This document shows positions 1 to 11,725 of a stretch of DNA of 64,000 bases, piece after piece. The notes beneath the pieces are model-generated. The model was not told the origin of the DNA. It did not search any database and was given only the letters and a program-made list of their open reading frames with translations. The position numbers and the translations under genes are program-made. Each line of letters starts with the position of its first letter. The first letter of the stretch is position 1. The stretch lies in assembly GCF_022682495.2 (NCBI RefSeq), contig NC_071392.1, forward strand, positions 88,800,797 to 88,864,796, given 5' to 3'. This DNA comes from Desmodus rotundus. Taxonomy: Eukaryota > Chordata > Mammalia > Chiroptera > Phyllostomidae.

Positions 1-555
1 CCAGGCTGGAAGTCTTTCTGGAAGAAGGGTCGCCTGAGCCCATCCATGCTAGTGGGGAAAAGGACCAGGCCCTGGGGTGCACCGTCTAACCCAGGAGAGG
101 CCAGGCCGGGTGGACCAGACGGACATGCCCACCGAGCTGGGATTGACAGGGCGCTTTTATGCGATGGGCTTGGAGAAGAAAGACGTAAGGCGTTTTGAAA
201 GAATTAACACCGCAGGTAGATAAGGGGGCTGGAAAAGGTGAAGCAGGGCCAGTTCTGGGGCAGGTGCCTGGTTCATAAGGAAGAAGCATTTGCTGCTGCT
301 GGATTGGCTGTGGCCACAGTTCGGAAAGTTCGTGTGTAAGCAGGATGCATGGCCTCTAGGCCCGTGGCGGGCCACTCTCTCTAGGTCATAACGGAAACAG
401 GGACCTGGAAGTCATCTCCGAGCCCCAGCGCACACTCAGGAACGGGAGCGGTCTCTCCAGTGGCTCCGTTAGCTGCCAAACCACCCTGGTCTCTTCTTCC
501 CGCCCCCGGCCTGCTGTGACTTAATTGAGGACACCTCAGAATTCTTCTTTGTCCA

Positions 556-660
556 TCCCCGTTTTACAGATGAACAGGTTGAGCCAACGGCCCAAAATAC
601 CACAGTTAGCAAATGGCATGACTCAGATTTAAGTCCAAGCTCCTGAACTACCATCTTATG
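556..660 (+). mobile_element. MIR fragment
   Basis: It carries the MIR core signature 'ccgttttacagatgaacagg' followed by a 'ccacagttagcaaatggc' and 'tcagatttaagtccaagctcc' series. It is an ancient mammalian SINE relic. Confidence 0.6.
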
Positions 661-1904
661 CTCCTAGGAATGTCTGTCTCCCCAAACTTAGCTCTCCTGT
701 TGGAAGCTCACAACATATCAAAAAGGGACTCGTAGGTGCTGAGATAAAGGTTTTCGTATGAATGAAAGTTCGGCAGCAAAAGAATTTTTACCGTGGACTG
801 CATCATACAAATGTTACCAGGTGAAGGTCAGCTTACCTGAAAGACTGCTTATTCCTGAGCAGTACCAGAGGAGCAAATTAGCAGTTATTTTTAAATAGTA
901 TTAAATAATCCTTTCATACCCCCAATGTGCTAAAAAACAAAGCATTTAAAAATCTTATTTAATCTTTTTTTTTTCAAAATTCTTCCCACAAAGACCAAAG
1001 TGGAATTAATAAAGCCCCTTCTATTTCAAAAATAAAGTATTTGCTGGCAATGTTTCCTGCTGGCTTCTCCTGGTTCCAACATAGACCATCCCTCATGATG
1101 ACTTCTCACTCTTCCCCCAAAGGTGTACGCATTTTACAAGACCAAGAGCAGGTATCTCTTGTCATCTGTCACGGAGAGAATCTCACTCCCCCTTAGCATG
1201 CAGATGAAATACCTAGCGTGCCACCTCGGAGGAAAAGGTGATGTCTGGCAGCAGTGAGGAGGGTCACCTGTAAACACCTTTCCGAGCTGAGGAGCCCGTG
1301 AGGACAGCCTTGCAGGCAGCGCTGCCCTTCAGCGTCACCACCGTCTTCCCAGACAGGGAGAGGGGAGTGCTGTTAACATCACCTCTGAGGTGTGAGTTGT
1401 GGGTTTTGATTCTTTCCCTATAAATACTCACCTTGTGCAAACTCCTCTGCAATCCCTGCCGTCAATAAGTTTTATAAATGCTGTATATGAGTCTTTAATT
1501 CACCGCTGCCTGCTAGAGGCTTATTTATTTTTTGAAAAAGAGAATCTGGAGAAGTCATTTGAAAACTCATGGGCAGTTCCCTCTCCAAGGTTGTGGTGTG
1601 CTCTTGGAAGAGCTATAAAAACTTCAGGGAGACAGCAGGCTGCCCCTTCTCTTCATAACAAACAGCTCTGCTTAGTGAGTATCAGAATAGAGTATTAGCC
1701 AATCAAGTAAACAATTGTCTTTTTGTTCAGGTGGCAATAATGTGTCAGCTTTGTAACTTTTCACAGGATTCTCTCATGTCCCTCCTCCCAGCTCTACCTC
1801 TGAGTTCAGAAAATAATAAAACACACTTTAAATCCCCAAGCGGTGGGCACTTTCCAAGAGTTGAGCTAAAGCCCATCACATCCCCTTCCTAGATGAACGA
1901 TAGC

Positions 1905-2262
1905 CCATCTGACGTGTCTCTAGAGCAAGGCTCTGCCAGCTCTTCCTGTAAAGGGCCAGACCCCAGACCATAAATATCTCAGGCTTTGAGGGCCAGCCAC
2001 GTGGCCTCTGCAGAACCGCTCCACTGGGCCATCGTCCTGGGAGCAGCCACAGACGGTGTGTAGAGGAGCGAGTGTGGCTGTGTCTCAGTAGAACTTTCTC
2101 CATAGACACTAACATTTGAGTTTCCTGTAAACTTCACTTCACAAAACAGTATTCCTTTTCTATCTTTTTCTCAATGACTTGAAAAGACAGAAACCACTGC
2201 TAGCCCTTGGGCCATCCAAAGCAGGCCACAGGCTGCATTTGACCCTGGGCCAGATTGCCACC
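1905..2262 (+). mobile_element. Ancient hAT-Charlie-like DNA transposon fragment
   Basis: It contains the recognisable series ctgtaaagggccagac, aaatatctcaggctttgagg, 'gagcgagtgtggctgtgt' and a distal 'ccacaggctgcatttgaccctg'. These match, in order, a common non-autonomous mammalian hAT repeat as I remember it. No family name is given. There is no transposase coding sequence. Confidence 0.6.
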
Positions 2263-3374
2263 CCACGGTCAGCAGCGCGTCTGGAAAGGGCTTCCCGTCC
2301 TCAACACTGATGACACTCTGAGCCGGACTGCTGCTGTTCTGAAGGATAGCTCTCCCCTCCCCCACCTCGGACAGCTCGAATGTTTCCACTGGGGACAAAA
2401 CCGACCCTGAATGAGCAGCACTGGCCCAGTGCACTGGGAGCTTAGGGTACACCCCATAAAATAGGAGCTGAGCGCTGCCCAGTACTGCTTCAGGCTTCAG
2501 CCTGAGAGAGATGCACAGAATTCTCGTGATCCCAGCACAGAGGAGACAGCACTACCTCCCAGCTGATGACCCTGAGGAAGTCCAAGGCCTCAGGCAGCCC
2601 AGCCCGTGGTGGAACCTGGATGGAGGTGTCAGAGTGCTTATGCAAAAATACCCATTTTGGACTTAGATGTTGGTATCCCCTGGCCCTCTTTATTTCTTTT
2701 TAGATCATTTCCCATCCTCCTCTCGACCCCTCACACTCAGGAATCGTTCCAATGTGCGCTACAAGGGTGGCGCCAATGTTTGGTGAGTCACTGCTTGCAT
2801 CAGTTGCACCAGAACACACAGGCGGTGAGGTGGGAGCCACAGGGTACACAGTTTGTTCTAAACTAAGAACCTACATTAATTTCTATAGATCCTGTTCAAA
2901 CATAAAGTCCCCTCTTTTCCAAACTCCCTTCTGATGTGCAGATGATGGGAGGTGTGCTGTTGGCTTCTGAGATGTTTAGGCCAAAGACCCAGGGGAGGTG
3001 ATGTTCTGCGGTGAGGGTCCCGAAGCAGAGAGACACTCCCGTTTTCCCTACCTTGTCTTACCTCCAGCTTCAAATTGCTGGTATAAACCAACTTCTGCTT
3101 CCTACTTTAGAATGTAGCTGTGCCATTTTTTTTGTAGTTCATCAAAGGAAGTGTTTCTGGATTGCACTAAAAGTTCTTCCACAGAATGCCAGGTCATATA
3201 TTCTAAAGAATACTTTTCCCTTTCATTTTTTACAGCCTCAGAAATAACTTTTGATCTTCCTGGAGCATAGCAGATCCAAATTATGAATATTTTGTCTTAA
3301 CTTTCTGTGAATTCCTCTGGATAATTATTTGATGTCTCAGTGTAAGAAAAAATGAATAATGTATCTTCTGCCTG

Positions 3375-3632
3375 ATGCGTGTGATTTCTGATGAGTGAAG
3401 GGCAAACCGCCCTGCCGAACAGGAAGGCTGCCCTACTCCACTCCGTAAACGAGCGAGAGAGTCCTGTCGAATGCCGTGAACGCCTCGCTGTTACGTGTAT
3501 GTACCTAAAAACGTGGAATGTCAGCAGCAGAAGTGGGAACTGTCTAAGAGTCAGAGCGGTGCTTTGCACCTGAGTTTTCGCTGCTGGCTGCACGAATTGG
3601 CTGGACGAGTCGGACCTGCTCTGCACTCCGTT
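3375..3632. other. CpG-dense intronic patch
   Basis: About 18 CpG dinucleotides were counted by eye in roughly 260 bases of only moderately GC-rich sequence, flanked by AT-rich intron. No repeat or coding sequence recognised. Function unknown. Confidence 0.5.
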
Positions 3633-4042
3633 TGCTAATCCCCCAGAGAAAGGGGTTGGACTGTACAGTTTCTGGAGTCCCTTAGCCTTATGACCTGGTT
3701 GCAGCTTTCAACAACCACACCGCATCATCACTGCGTTCTAGAGCCATTCAAATCTGAATACCGACGTGCTGCCAAAATTCTGAATCAAATATTTGGAAAC
3801 GTTTGGTGGTAAATTCAAAATAACCTGTATGTCTCTGAATTCCTCGTATAGGAGCCTTCATAGGTATTTACCTGTAAAATGTGGGCCAATAAGAATGAAT
3901 ATAAATGATAAACATGTAGTTTGATATAATGAAAGAATCAGGTTATTATAGAAAACCTAGAATAACTTAAATCAGAGGTTAAAGAGTGATTTCGTAAAGT
4001 CAACAGTTCAGATTCAAAAATGGCAAATACTCTCATAGTGTA

Positions 4043-4225
4043 CTGGTTCTCACCTGGAGGTTATTCTGCCCCGCCCTCGGGGCATTAAGCAATGATTGAG
4101 ACGTGTGTTAATGGTGTCTAGTGCGTACAGGCCAAGGGTGCTGGGAACACCTAAAATGCAGACGTCAGGCACGCGGCAGAGAACGGCCTGGCTCAAGACA
4201 TCAGCAGTGCCCGTGCTGAGTCCCC
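4043..4225 (+). mobile_element. MER5-like hAT fragment
   Basis: It starts actggttctcacctggaggt and continues with 'attctgccccgccctcgggg', 'ggtgtctagtgcgtacaggccaa' and 'ctgggaacacctaaaatgca', in the order of the short non-autonomous MER5 element. Diverged and inert. Confidence 0.6.
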
Positions 4226-6084
4226 CTGCGGGGACCTGTTACATGTTTGTCTCTAAGTCAGATCCACGTCTCTCCTCTTCTGTTCCGCCTCACAGGAGCA
4301 CCTGCCTCCTGCCAACGAGCAAACGTAGTTCATTGTTAGCAGTGCATTTGAGACACGGTTTCCAGGCATAGGTCTGCCTATGTATTAATATATAAACTTC
4401 GCCAACACAAAGTATATGCATGGGGTAGACTAGTTCGAACAGAGAGATCTGAGCCATAATGTCTGGTTTTCTTCCAGAATGAGAAATACTGCAATGCTTA
4501 CAATGATCAGAAAGTTTTCGTTCTCATTTAGTTGAAGAAACATCTAGTTCTACATACGCTTCTGTCTGCGGATGGTCATTTCCAGCCCTCTCTTTTTCTT
4601 CACCCACTTCCTCTGTGTTGCTGCATGAGTACAGCAACCCACAGACCATAAATGTTGTCTCCCCTGCTTGGAGAAGCTCTGGGCAAACTGAGATATACAA
4701 GTTCAGAATGCCCCGACTGAATTTCCCACAGGCCGAGTTTGTGCGTCGTTTACGTAAGTCCTTCTTTTCTCCAGCTGTAAAATGGCATGCCTAAAACCAA
4801 ATACAGATACTACGATTGTACATTTTGACTGAATCATCTCATCAGCAACAGTATCACCTAACTGCCCCCCGTTGGAATTAGCCTAAATAGAAGGAAAAAA
4901 AGTGCCTTACCCAAGTATTTCAATTTATGTTACATGTCACACAAGGTCCCAATTAGTTGAGATACACTGTTATTTATTTTAAAATAAAATTCAACAAATC
5001 GCAGAAAATTTATTCTAATGTCATTTTCCTAAAAACTTTATTGCCAAAATAAAATATTTCTCCTACAAAGCCTGGGATTATGCCCACAGAGTTCGTACAG
5101 GTGGACTCAGTCACAGTACTCCCTAATAAACATGGTTTCGGACATACCGCAAAGGAACCAGAGCACTAAAACACAGCCGCTTGTTTTTACTCGCACGGTC
5201 CTTTTACCCTCCACTTTATCTAATCTCAAGTACTGGAGAAAAAGTGTTAGATACTTATTTTTGGCATTCTTATCTTTGTTTTCCAAGAAAAAATATGTAC
5301 ACAGAATTTAATGGTAAATGCATTGAAATCTAGATTTCAAAATGTTTGCTCTTTCTCCCACTAATTTAAAATTTCAAGAAAATTCAGCAGATGGTGCTTG
5401 TAGAAGAGAAAAGTGCGCACGAGGAGGAATTTTCCCAGTGATGGAATGACGGCATTGTTCTGAAACCCCAGGGCTTTCGAGTCTGCCCACCTGAACTCAC
5501 TGGCCCAAGGAAATGCAGGGCAGGGGTTGGCAGTGTAAAGAGAAGGAAAAAAAATTCAACATTGAATTGGCCAATGTGGACGCGGGGAGCTTGTGCTCTG
5601 AAAACCCAGCTCCCAGATGGCATGTAGATTGCAAATGATACAGGGCAAAATCCTAGGACACTTTGGTTAGTGGTTTTCGGGGTCAAGCTGGGAGCTAATT
5701 GGTTGACAGTGAGTTAAGATTAATAATAGATTTCTTCAGGTCTTGAGGACAGTTCTGAGGTCTTTTCTGGCCTTGCTGTCTGGTCTCACGGGTAAGTAGC
5801 CAGGGGGTAGTTCCACCTTAGGGCTCAGGAGCTGACACATAACCTAGTTAAGGTGTGACCTTGAGCATGCCAGAGGTTTGCACCTTGTGACCATCTGTCA
5901 GGCCCGGGCTACTGCCTTCTGCTGCCTCGGGGGTTGCTGATTATCAGGGGAAAGGCTAGGTCTCAGAGAGAGAAAGAGATGATTTCTAAAGCTGGGATTT
6001 AGAACGTAATTTTCCCAAGTTTTAGGGACCTTCAGTTTCAGTGTTTCTCACTATATGTTTGTTACCCTGCACGCCAGTATTCTG

Positions 6085-6420
6085 GTTTTCCTCGTTTTGA
6101 GCACGTGGTCAGATTGCATTTCCCCTCTTGCTTGAGCTGAAGTTCAGTGTGACCATGTGACTTGCTTTGGTCTATGATATGGGAGCAGAAGTAACGTCAC
6201 GCTAGTGTCACAGCCCTAAGAGCTGGAGTGTGGTTCACCAGCACTGCCAACGACAACACTCCAGGTGGTTGAGGTGCTATCAGCCTGCATCCTCAGGTGA
6301 GGATGACAAAGAGCAGTGGCCATATAGCAGACACAGACCTAAATGCTGGCCGTGTTACGCCACCGAGGGAGCAGGGTGGTTGTTTCTGCAGCAGACCCCT
6401 GCTCATACTGACCGATGAAC
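6085..6420 (+). repeat. Old interspersed repeat, family not assigned
   Basis: Phrases 'gatatgggagcagaagtaac', 'acgccaccgagggagcaggg' and 'tgtttctgcagcagacccct' recall a common ancient mammalian repeat whose name I cannot assign. No coding capacity. Confidence 0.4.
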
Positions 6421-6989
6421 TCATCTGTTCAAGTCGTTGGCTTTTGGTATAAATGCCCCAAAGAGTTAGGTAAAGCCTAGAAGGCAGTTTTGAATAAGTC
6501 TCCATTTGTGTCTCCTCAAAGAATCATCATTATCCAAGAGCTACCTAATTTAAACCTTCACTGTGCAAACATGTTCTGTCTAGGAACACCTTTGCTGATA
6601 CTAGTGACGAAAATTGCAGAGCACCAAAAAAGCGACAAAACAAATCCTCAGATGTTAACACCTGTGGGAATCTTGGTTGTCATCTCATCTACACCCTCAC
6701 TTTGTGGACGAGGAAATGAGTTCCCGAGGGGCTGTGTGAATCGTCCTGCTCACGCCACTGTTTCTGTTGTTTGTCCACAACAGCGTGGGTGTGGGTGTGT
6801 GTCGGAGATGGGGTGGGCAGGAGACAGAGAAGTTAAGGCGTCAGAGGGAAAGCATGCGTACATATGGCGTGCATTTATGGGTGGTACCGTTCTGTCGTGC
6901 ATGTGCCGAGTACTGTAATGGAAACAAGAGTAAGACAAAGGGTCTTCTGTAAAGATACTTTAGATCTCAATGACCAAACAGTGAAGAAA

Positions 6990-7990
6990 TGTGTGAACAG
7001 CTTGAGAAATGAATAGCTGAAGTAGCGGGATGCAGTAGGAAGCAGCGCAGCGCAACAGTCAGGGCTGGAGCGTTTCGAAGGGTGATTTGGACTGAGCGAG
7101 AGGGACCTGGGGAAGCTCCGTGGAAGGGATGATACCTGAATGCAGCCTTGAAGGATGGATGGCAGGGAGAGGGAAGAGGCGTCAAGTTAGCAGTTCTGAG
7201 AGGAGGGGCACGTTGCCCCAAGCACAGGGGAAGCAGGAGTGGTTTGGGGATGTTGTGTGGCACACAGGTGCGGGGGCCCGTGGGCCTGCGGAGCAGGGTC
7301 GGAGGGCCAGTCTGGAAGGAGGGTAACCAGTGATCGGGTCCAGATGAAGCAAGCGCAGGGGGCACAGTAGAAGGAAAGGCATAGCAGTGCGAGGCCTTAA
7401 AAAGAGGAATACCAACAGTGGGAGCTGCATGTCTGTGGGGGAAAGGGAAGGGGTTCAGTCGGGACCAGGGGGACTAGGGTGAGAATGCTGTCGTGGCCCA
7501 AGTGGCCAGTCCAGCAGGACGTCCAGGGGACATCCGATCATTGGGTGCGTTAGACAGAAGCCCCAGAGGGAAGTCAAAGCTCGTGATACTTTCCTGCCTA
7601 AGTCATGGGAGGGGCAGCTGGGAGGGAAGACTCCAAAAATTGGTCAAGCCTTTTGTAATAACCACAGGAAAGGCAGGCCAGGGGAGGAGGAGGAGGAGGA
7701 TGCCCCAGAGGCAAAGGCAACAAAGAAAACTGACACGGAGAAGAACCAGATACTGTCCATGGTGTGACAGTAGGGAGAGGGAAGTTCTTGAAGGTGGGGG
7801 GTCAGCAGGATGAAGGAGAACAAGGACGCGGAGAAGACCGTTGGACTGAAAGTTTAGGATTTCATTTGTGGCTCCAGAGAAAACATTCCATTGGGTTTTA
7901 GGAAAAGCCAAATCATAAAGGGCTCAGGGGCACTGATGGGGAGGCTGGGAGGGGCACTGATATTTTTGCCATCCATCCCTGATCAGGGGA
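6990..7990 (-). mobile_element. Probable L2-derived region
   Basis: The G/A-rich stretch has phrases typical of the reverse complement of L2: 'cagcgcaacagtcagggctg', 'gatgatacctgaatgcagcc', 'ttgaaggatggatggcaggg' and 'cagggagagggaagag'. It also includes a GGA repeat at 7684-7701. The similarity fades after about 7450, so the right border is a guess. Confidence 0.45.
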
Positions 7991-8370
7991 ATGAAGGGGG
8001 CTGGTGCCTGAAGGGGCCAGCCAGTGTATCCAGTTACTGTGTTGTGTTGCATTGTGTCTAGAGTGAGAGACACCTCAAAGCACGGAGATTAGGAAGATGC
8101 TCAAAAATCATGATTGTTGTAGGTTAATGTAACAGTTTGTGAAACTGACAGAACGTGTAGCTGACTTTCGCAGGAGCATGGCAGGGAGGATGCGAAGGTG
8201 CAGAGAGAGGGCCAGAGGGTCCTTCTGACTCCGTCGCGGTTTCCGTCCTAGCATGGGCTCGTTTGTTCGGGAGAACACCAGTTGGGGACATGGCAGGTTC
8301 AGAGGGTGGAGTGGGGAATTTAGAGTTCCAGGGAGGTTAATGTTGAGAAGAAAAGGCACCTATAAGTGAA

Positions 8371-8616
8371 GCCTAATGAACAAAACAAACAAATGAGCAA
8401 AATAGAACCAGAGGCTTGGAAATAAGGAACAGACTGAGTGACCAGAGGGGAGGGAGGAGGGGGATAACTGGGGAAAGAAGGGGAAGGGGCAAGTCAAGGA
8501 ACAGGTATAAAGGACCCATGGTAATGGACAACAGGGTGGAGACTGCTGGGGGTGGGGGCAGGGAAGAGCAAGGGCGGGAGGAATTGGGACAACTGTAATT
8601 GAACAACAACAACAAA
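8371..8616 (+). mobile_element. Bat LINE-1 3' end (5'-truncated)
   Basis: It starts with the L1 ORF2-end/3'UTR landmark ctaatgaacaaaacaaacaa, followed by aaaatagaaccagaggcttg, the G-rich 3'UTR section (8440-8580) and the typical end gacaactgtaattgaacaac with an AAC-rich tail. Only about 250 bases remain, so it is non-functional. Confidence 0.85.
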
Positions 8617-9603
8617 GGAGTCGGTAAGAGTAGCCCCAATGAGAAGAAAGTGCACTGAGATTTCTGTTTTCCTCTCCAAAGCAAACAGCCCCTTCTTCCA
8701 CAAAGGCAAAAACATTCAAAATTCTGCATATCCTTTCTCTTATGCATGAAAGAAAATACTTGCATTTGAAGGAGAGGGCTGATTATGTGTATTTCTTACA
8801 ACATTCAAGCTTGGTGATTATGTGACTGTTATCTCTGGACACTCCCAGAAGTCTTTTGCAAAAAAGAAATAAAAAAACTGTCACATTTTCCCTTAGCTTC
8901 CCATTGACACCAGCGCTTTTTAAACAGCGGTCTGAAGCTCCCTAGATGGCCGCAGATTTGCATCTTTCCAAAAGGCTGTTCTCATCGTGTGGTCCTCCGA
9001 AAGGTGAAATTTCTCTTGTGCTGCAACAACTCACAACTGAGAAGCATTTTCACGGAACACTTTATTTTCCTAAGGCAGTGCTGCTTCACGTAAATTCTCA
9101 CAAGACTGAGACTTCATTTTCCCTTCAGTGCATTCATTACTCTGCACCGTTGCACCGATTTGCCTACAAACCTTATTTCCTGCTGCCATCTGGTGGACGC
9201 CGCGTGGGAGTTCTGCCCAGGTGCTGGCGGCCCGGAGCAGGCCCAGCCTCCTCTTCAGTCTTAGAGTCCCACAGGGTGATCAAAGAGCAGGTCTTTCTGT
9301 TAAACTCCGTGCAGTGAAACAGTGAAGCCGTGGCTCCTTGCCCCCAGGACTGTGCGCAGCGCCACATTTCAGATGCCCCGAGCATTTTTCTCTTCTTTTA
9401 TCTTCCGCCTCCTGTGGCTCCCAGGCCTCGAATGCAGTTCTTTCCCACAGTCTCTTTGAAATCACCCTTCATTCTTCCTTTGCGCTTTCTTCCTCTTTTT
9501 CTTTCTCTTTCTGTGGTGTGCTGGAGGAAAAGGGAAGGGGACGGTCGTTTCAATGTAAAGAAGATTGCGTTAAAATGACATAATTTGCTTAGTTGCACTC
9601 ACC

Positions 9604-9972
9604 GCAACAACCATCGGGAATGGCAGGTCATTTCCTCTTAGCCGTCCGAGTCTCTCGTGCAGCGGGATCGTGGGCAGAGGGCTGCCAGGTGCTTCTATGG
9701 TGATCGTCAGCGATGTGCACTCACTTAGCGGAGGGGCGCGTGCAGATGCAGAAGTGACGTCGTCGCGCTTAACTTAACGAAGTCGCATTCCTGGTGGTGC
9801 GGCTGGCCTGGCTGGCCTCTCGAGCGGGCGTAGTGGGAAAACAAGCCAGCGCTGATACTACATCCTGCAAATGACATCCCAGGCTTTTTATCCTGTCATA
9901 CGTCAGCGCTCAGCGTACAGCTTTACGAGTTACCCACGGCAGTCATTTGGTCGGTCAATTTCAGGCCAGCGA
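9604..9972. other. CpG-dense intronic patch with CRE-like site
   Basis: About 30 CpG dinucleotides were counted by eye in roughly 370 bases, with balanced base composition, so CpG is near or above expectation. It contains gtgacgtcgtcgcgc at 9754-9768, close to the CREB site TGACGTCA. Not a repeat that I recognise. It may be a regulatory element, but this is inference. Confidence 0.55.
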
Positions 9973-10680
9973 TAAAGCTTTGAGTAATAGGAGAGCGATG
10001 GCGATGCTCCATATTCTCTGTGAGGAGATGTTTTTAAATTAAAGTTCCCAGGTACACACTCAATTTATATTTAACAGCCATCACAAAACGTAATACGTTG
10101 GTAAAACTGGATTATGACCTCTATATATGGAAAACTAATTAAAGCTGTTGGAAACAACCCATTTCTCTTTGGAATATTTATATAAATACCTGGAGATTGG
10201 GAAATTTAGGGTAAGTTAGATGCGTTCCCGTCTAGGGCTATGACATAAAGCAGAGACCATTTTATGAGGAGAATGGTGATTCTCAAAGCTTAAGCTCTAA
10301 ATATGAGTTTTCCTCTCTGTACAAGAATAGAATCTGGGTCATTAACCATCAGTGCTTTTCAAAATAGCTTTTTATCGTCACAAGTTAAAATGTCTTATAA
10401 AATCTTTTATTAAAAATACATAATTTTTACTAATTGACTAATCCATCTACTCTAAGTGCTATATCCGAACTAATTCTTTTAAAAGAATACTCATGCTTTT
10501 TCAGCTTTTCAAAAGGAAAAGATGAGCAGTTAGTGCTGTGATTTCTTGCCTTTCACTAAAATTTCTATTTAAATATTTATAGTCATTTTAAATATAAATA
10601 ATATTTCTCCTTAGAATTTTCTCAGATTAAACATAGGTTCTTGTTTTTAAAAAAAAAAAAGTTTTCAGATGGAATAATGT

Positions 10681-10985
10681 CTGCACTCGCCACGCCCGAT
10701 CTCTGTATGCCCTGAAGGAGAGGGGGCAGCCGGGTGCTCCGTGTGTTCCGGGGAGCCGGGAGTGGCCGCGGGCCAGGGCAGAGATGAAAGCCAAGCTGCC
10801 CGTCATGGAGCCCAACAAAGCATATGAAGGCCGACTGCTGCGTGCGCCGCGCCGGGTGGGGGAGGGTGCGTGTGCTCTGAGTGCGGCCAGGTGTGGCGCG
10901 GTGACCCCCCTGTACAGCCCCCCTGGAGGGCGGAGCAATCTGTGGCTGCCCCAGCAAGTGGTGGATGCGCTGGCGCGGGGAAAGG
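10681..10985. other. Small CpG-island-like block
   Basis: About 24 CpGs in 305 bases of GC-rich sequence, abruptly bordered by a poly-A run (10649-10660) and AT-rich DNA on the left and T-rich DNA on the right. By eye it meets the usual CpG-island thresholds (over 200 bases, over 50% GC, observed/expected above 0.6). A 71-codon open frame crosses it (10784-10999), but I recognise nothing in it. Confidence 0.6.
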
Positions 10986-11354
10986 GAAGTCAGCATTAGT
11001 AGTGACCTGCCTTCGATTTTAACAGTTCTGCCACAAATTTCTGCTCATATGTATTCAGTGGGGTTTTTTCTTGTTTTTTTGTCTTTGTTTTGTCTTTTGC
11101 TTCTAAATCAAAGGAAAGCTTCTGAACTCCCACCCACTGAGGTTGGCAGGACATCCAAGAGCAGCCGTTGTGGGAGGCTCCACTCACAGGGCCGAGGGGA
11201 GGCAGGGTGCAGGGAAGATACCCCACGGTCTCTGGCCCTCCTGGGTGCCTGCTTGCTACTGTCACCTGGCTGCCCCTCTGAATCTGCACGGATTTGAAAT
11301 GATGTCTTTATGACGACTCCTACTCCAGTGTCGAAGGGGTTTTAGTTGGATCCT

Positions 11355-11725
11355 TTCTGCGTTACTCTGCTCAGGCTGCTGTAACTGAATATCATGTACT
11401 CAGGGGCTCATAATCACCAGAAATGTACCTCTCACAATCCTGGAGGCTGAGAAGTTCAAGGTCAAGACGCAGGCAGATTCAGTGTCTGGTGAGAGCCTGC
11501 TTCCTGGTTCATGGAGGGCTATCCTCCCTTTATGTCCTCACAGGGCAGAAGGGTGCGGCCCTCCGTGGGGCCTCCGTAGCCAGGGCACTAATCCCATTCC
11601 TGCGGGCTCCACCCTCATGACCTACTGACTTCTCAGAGGCCCCGCCTCCACACTCTAGCCTAATCATGGTGCCTGTTAGGGTTCAACACGAGAATCTGGG
11701 AGACACAGGCATTCAGTCTGTGCTA
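11355..11725 (+). repeat. Old interspersed repeat, family not assigned (copy 1)
   Basis: It starts 'gttactctgctcaggctgct' and runs through 'aatcctggaggctgagaagt', 'cagattcagtgtctggtgag', 'gcactaatcccattcctgcg' and 'gctccaccctcatgacctac'. This phrase order belongs to a very common mammalian interspersed repeat, probably an old L1 3' end. A related copy is at 51385. Confidence 0.65.

Noticed and set aside
10784..10999. 71-codon open frame in the CpG-dense block, starting MKAKLPVMEPNKAYEG
   Set aside because: No protein family recognised and similar open frames exist on the other strand. I kept the CpG block as a finding but not the frame as a gene.
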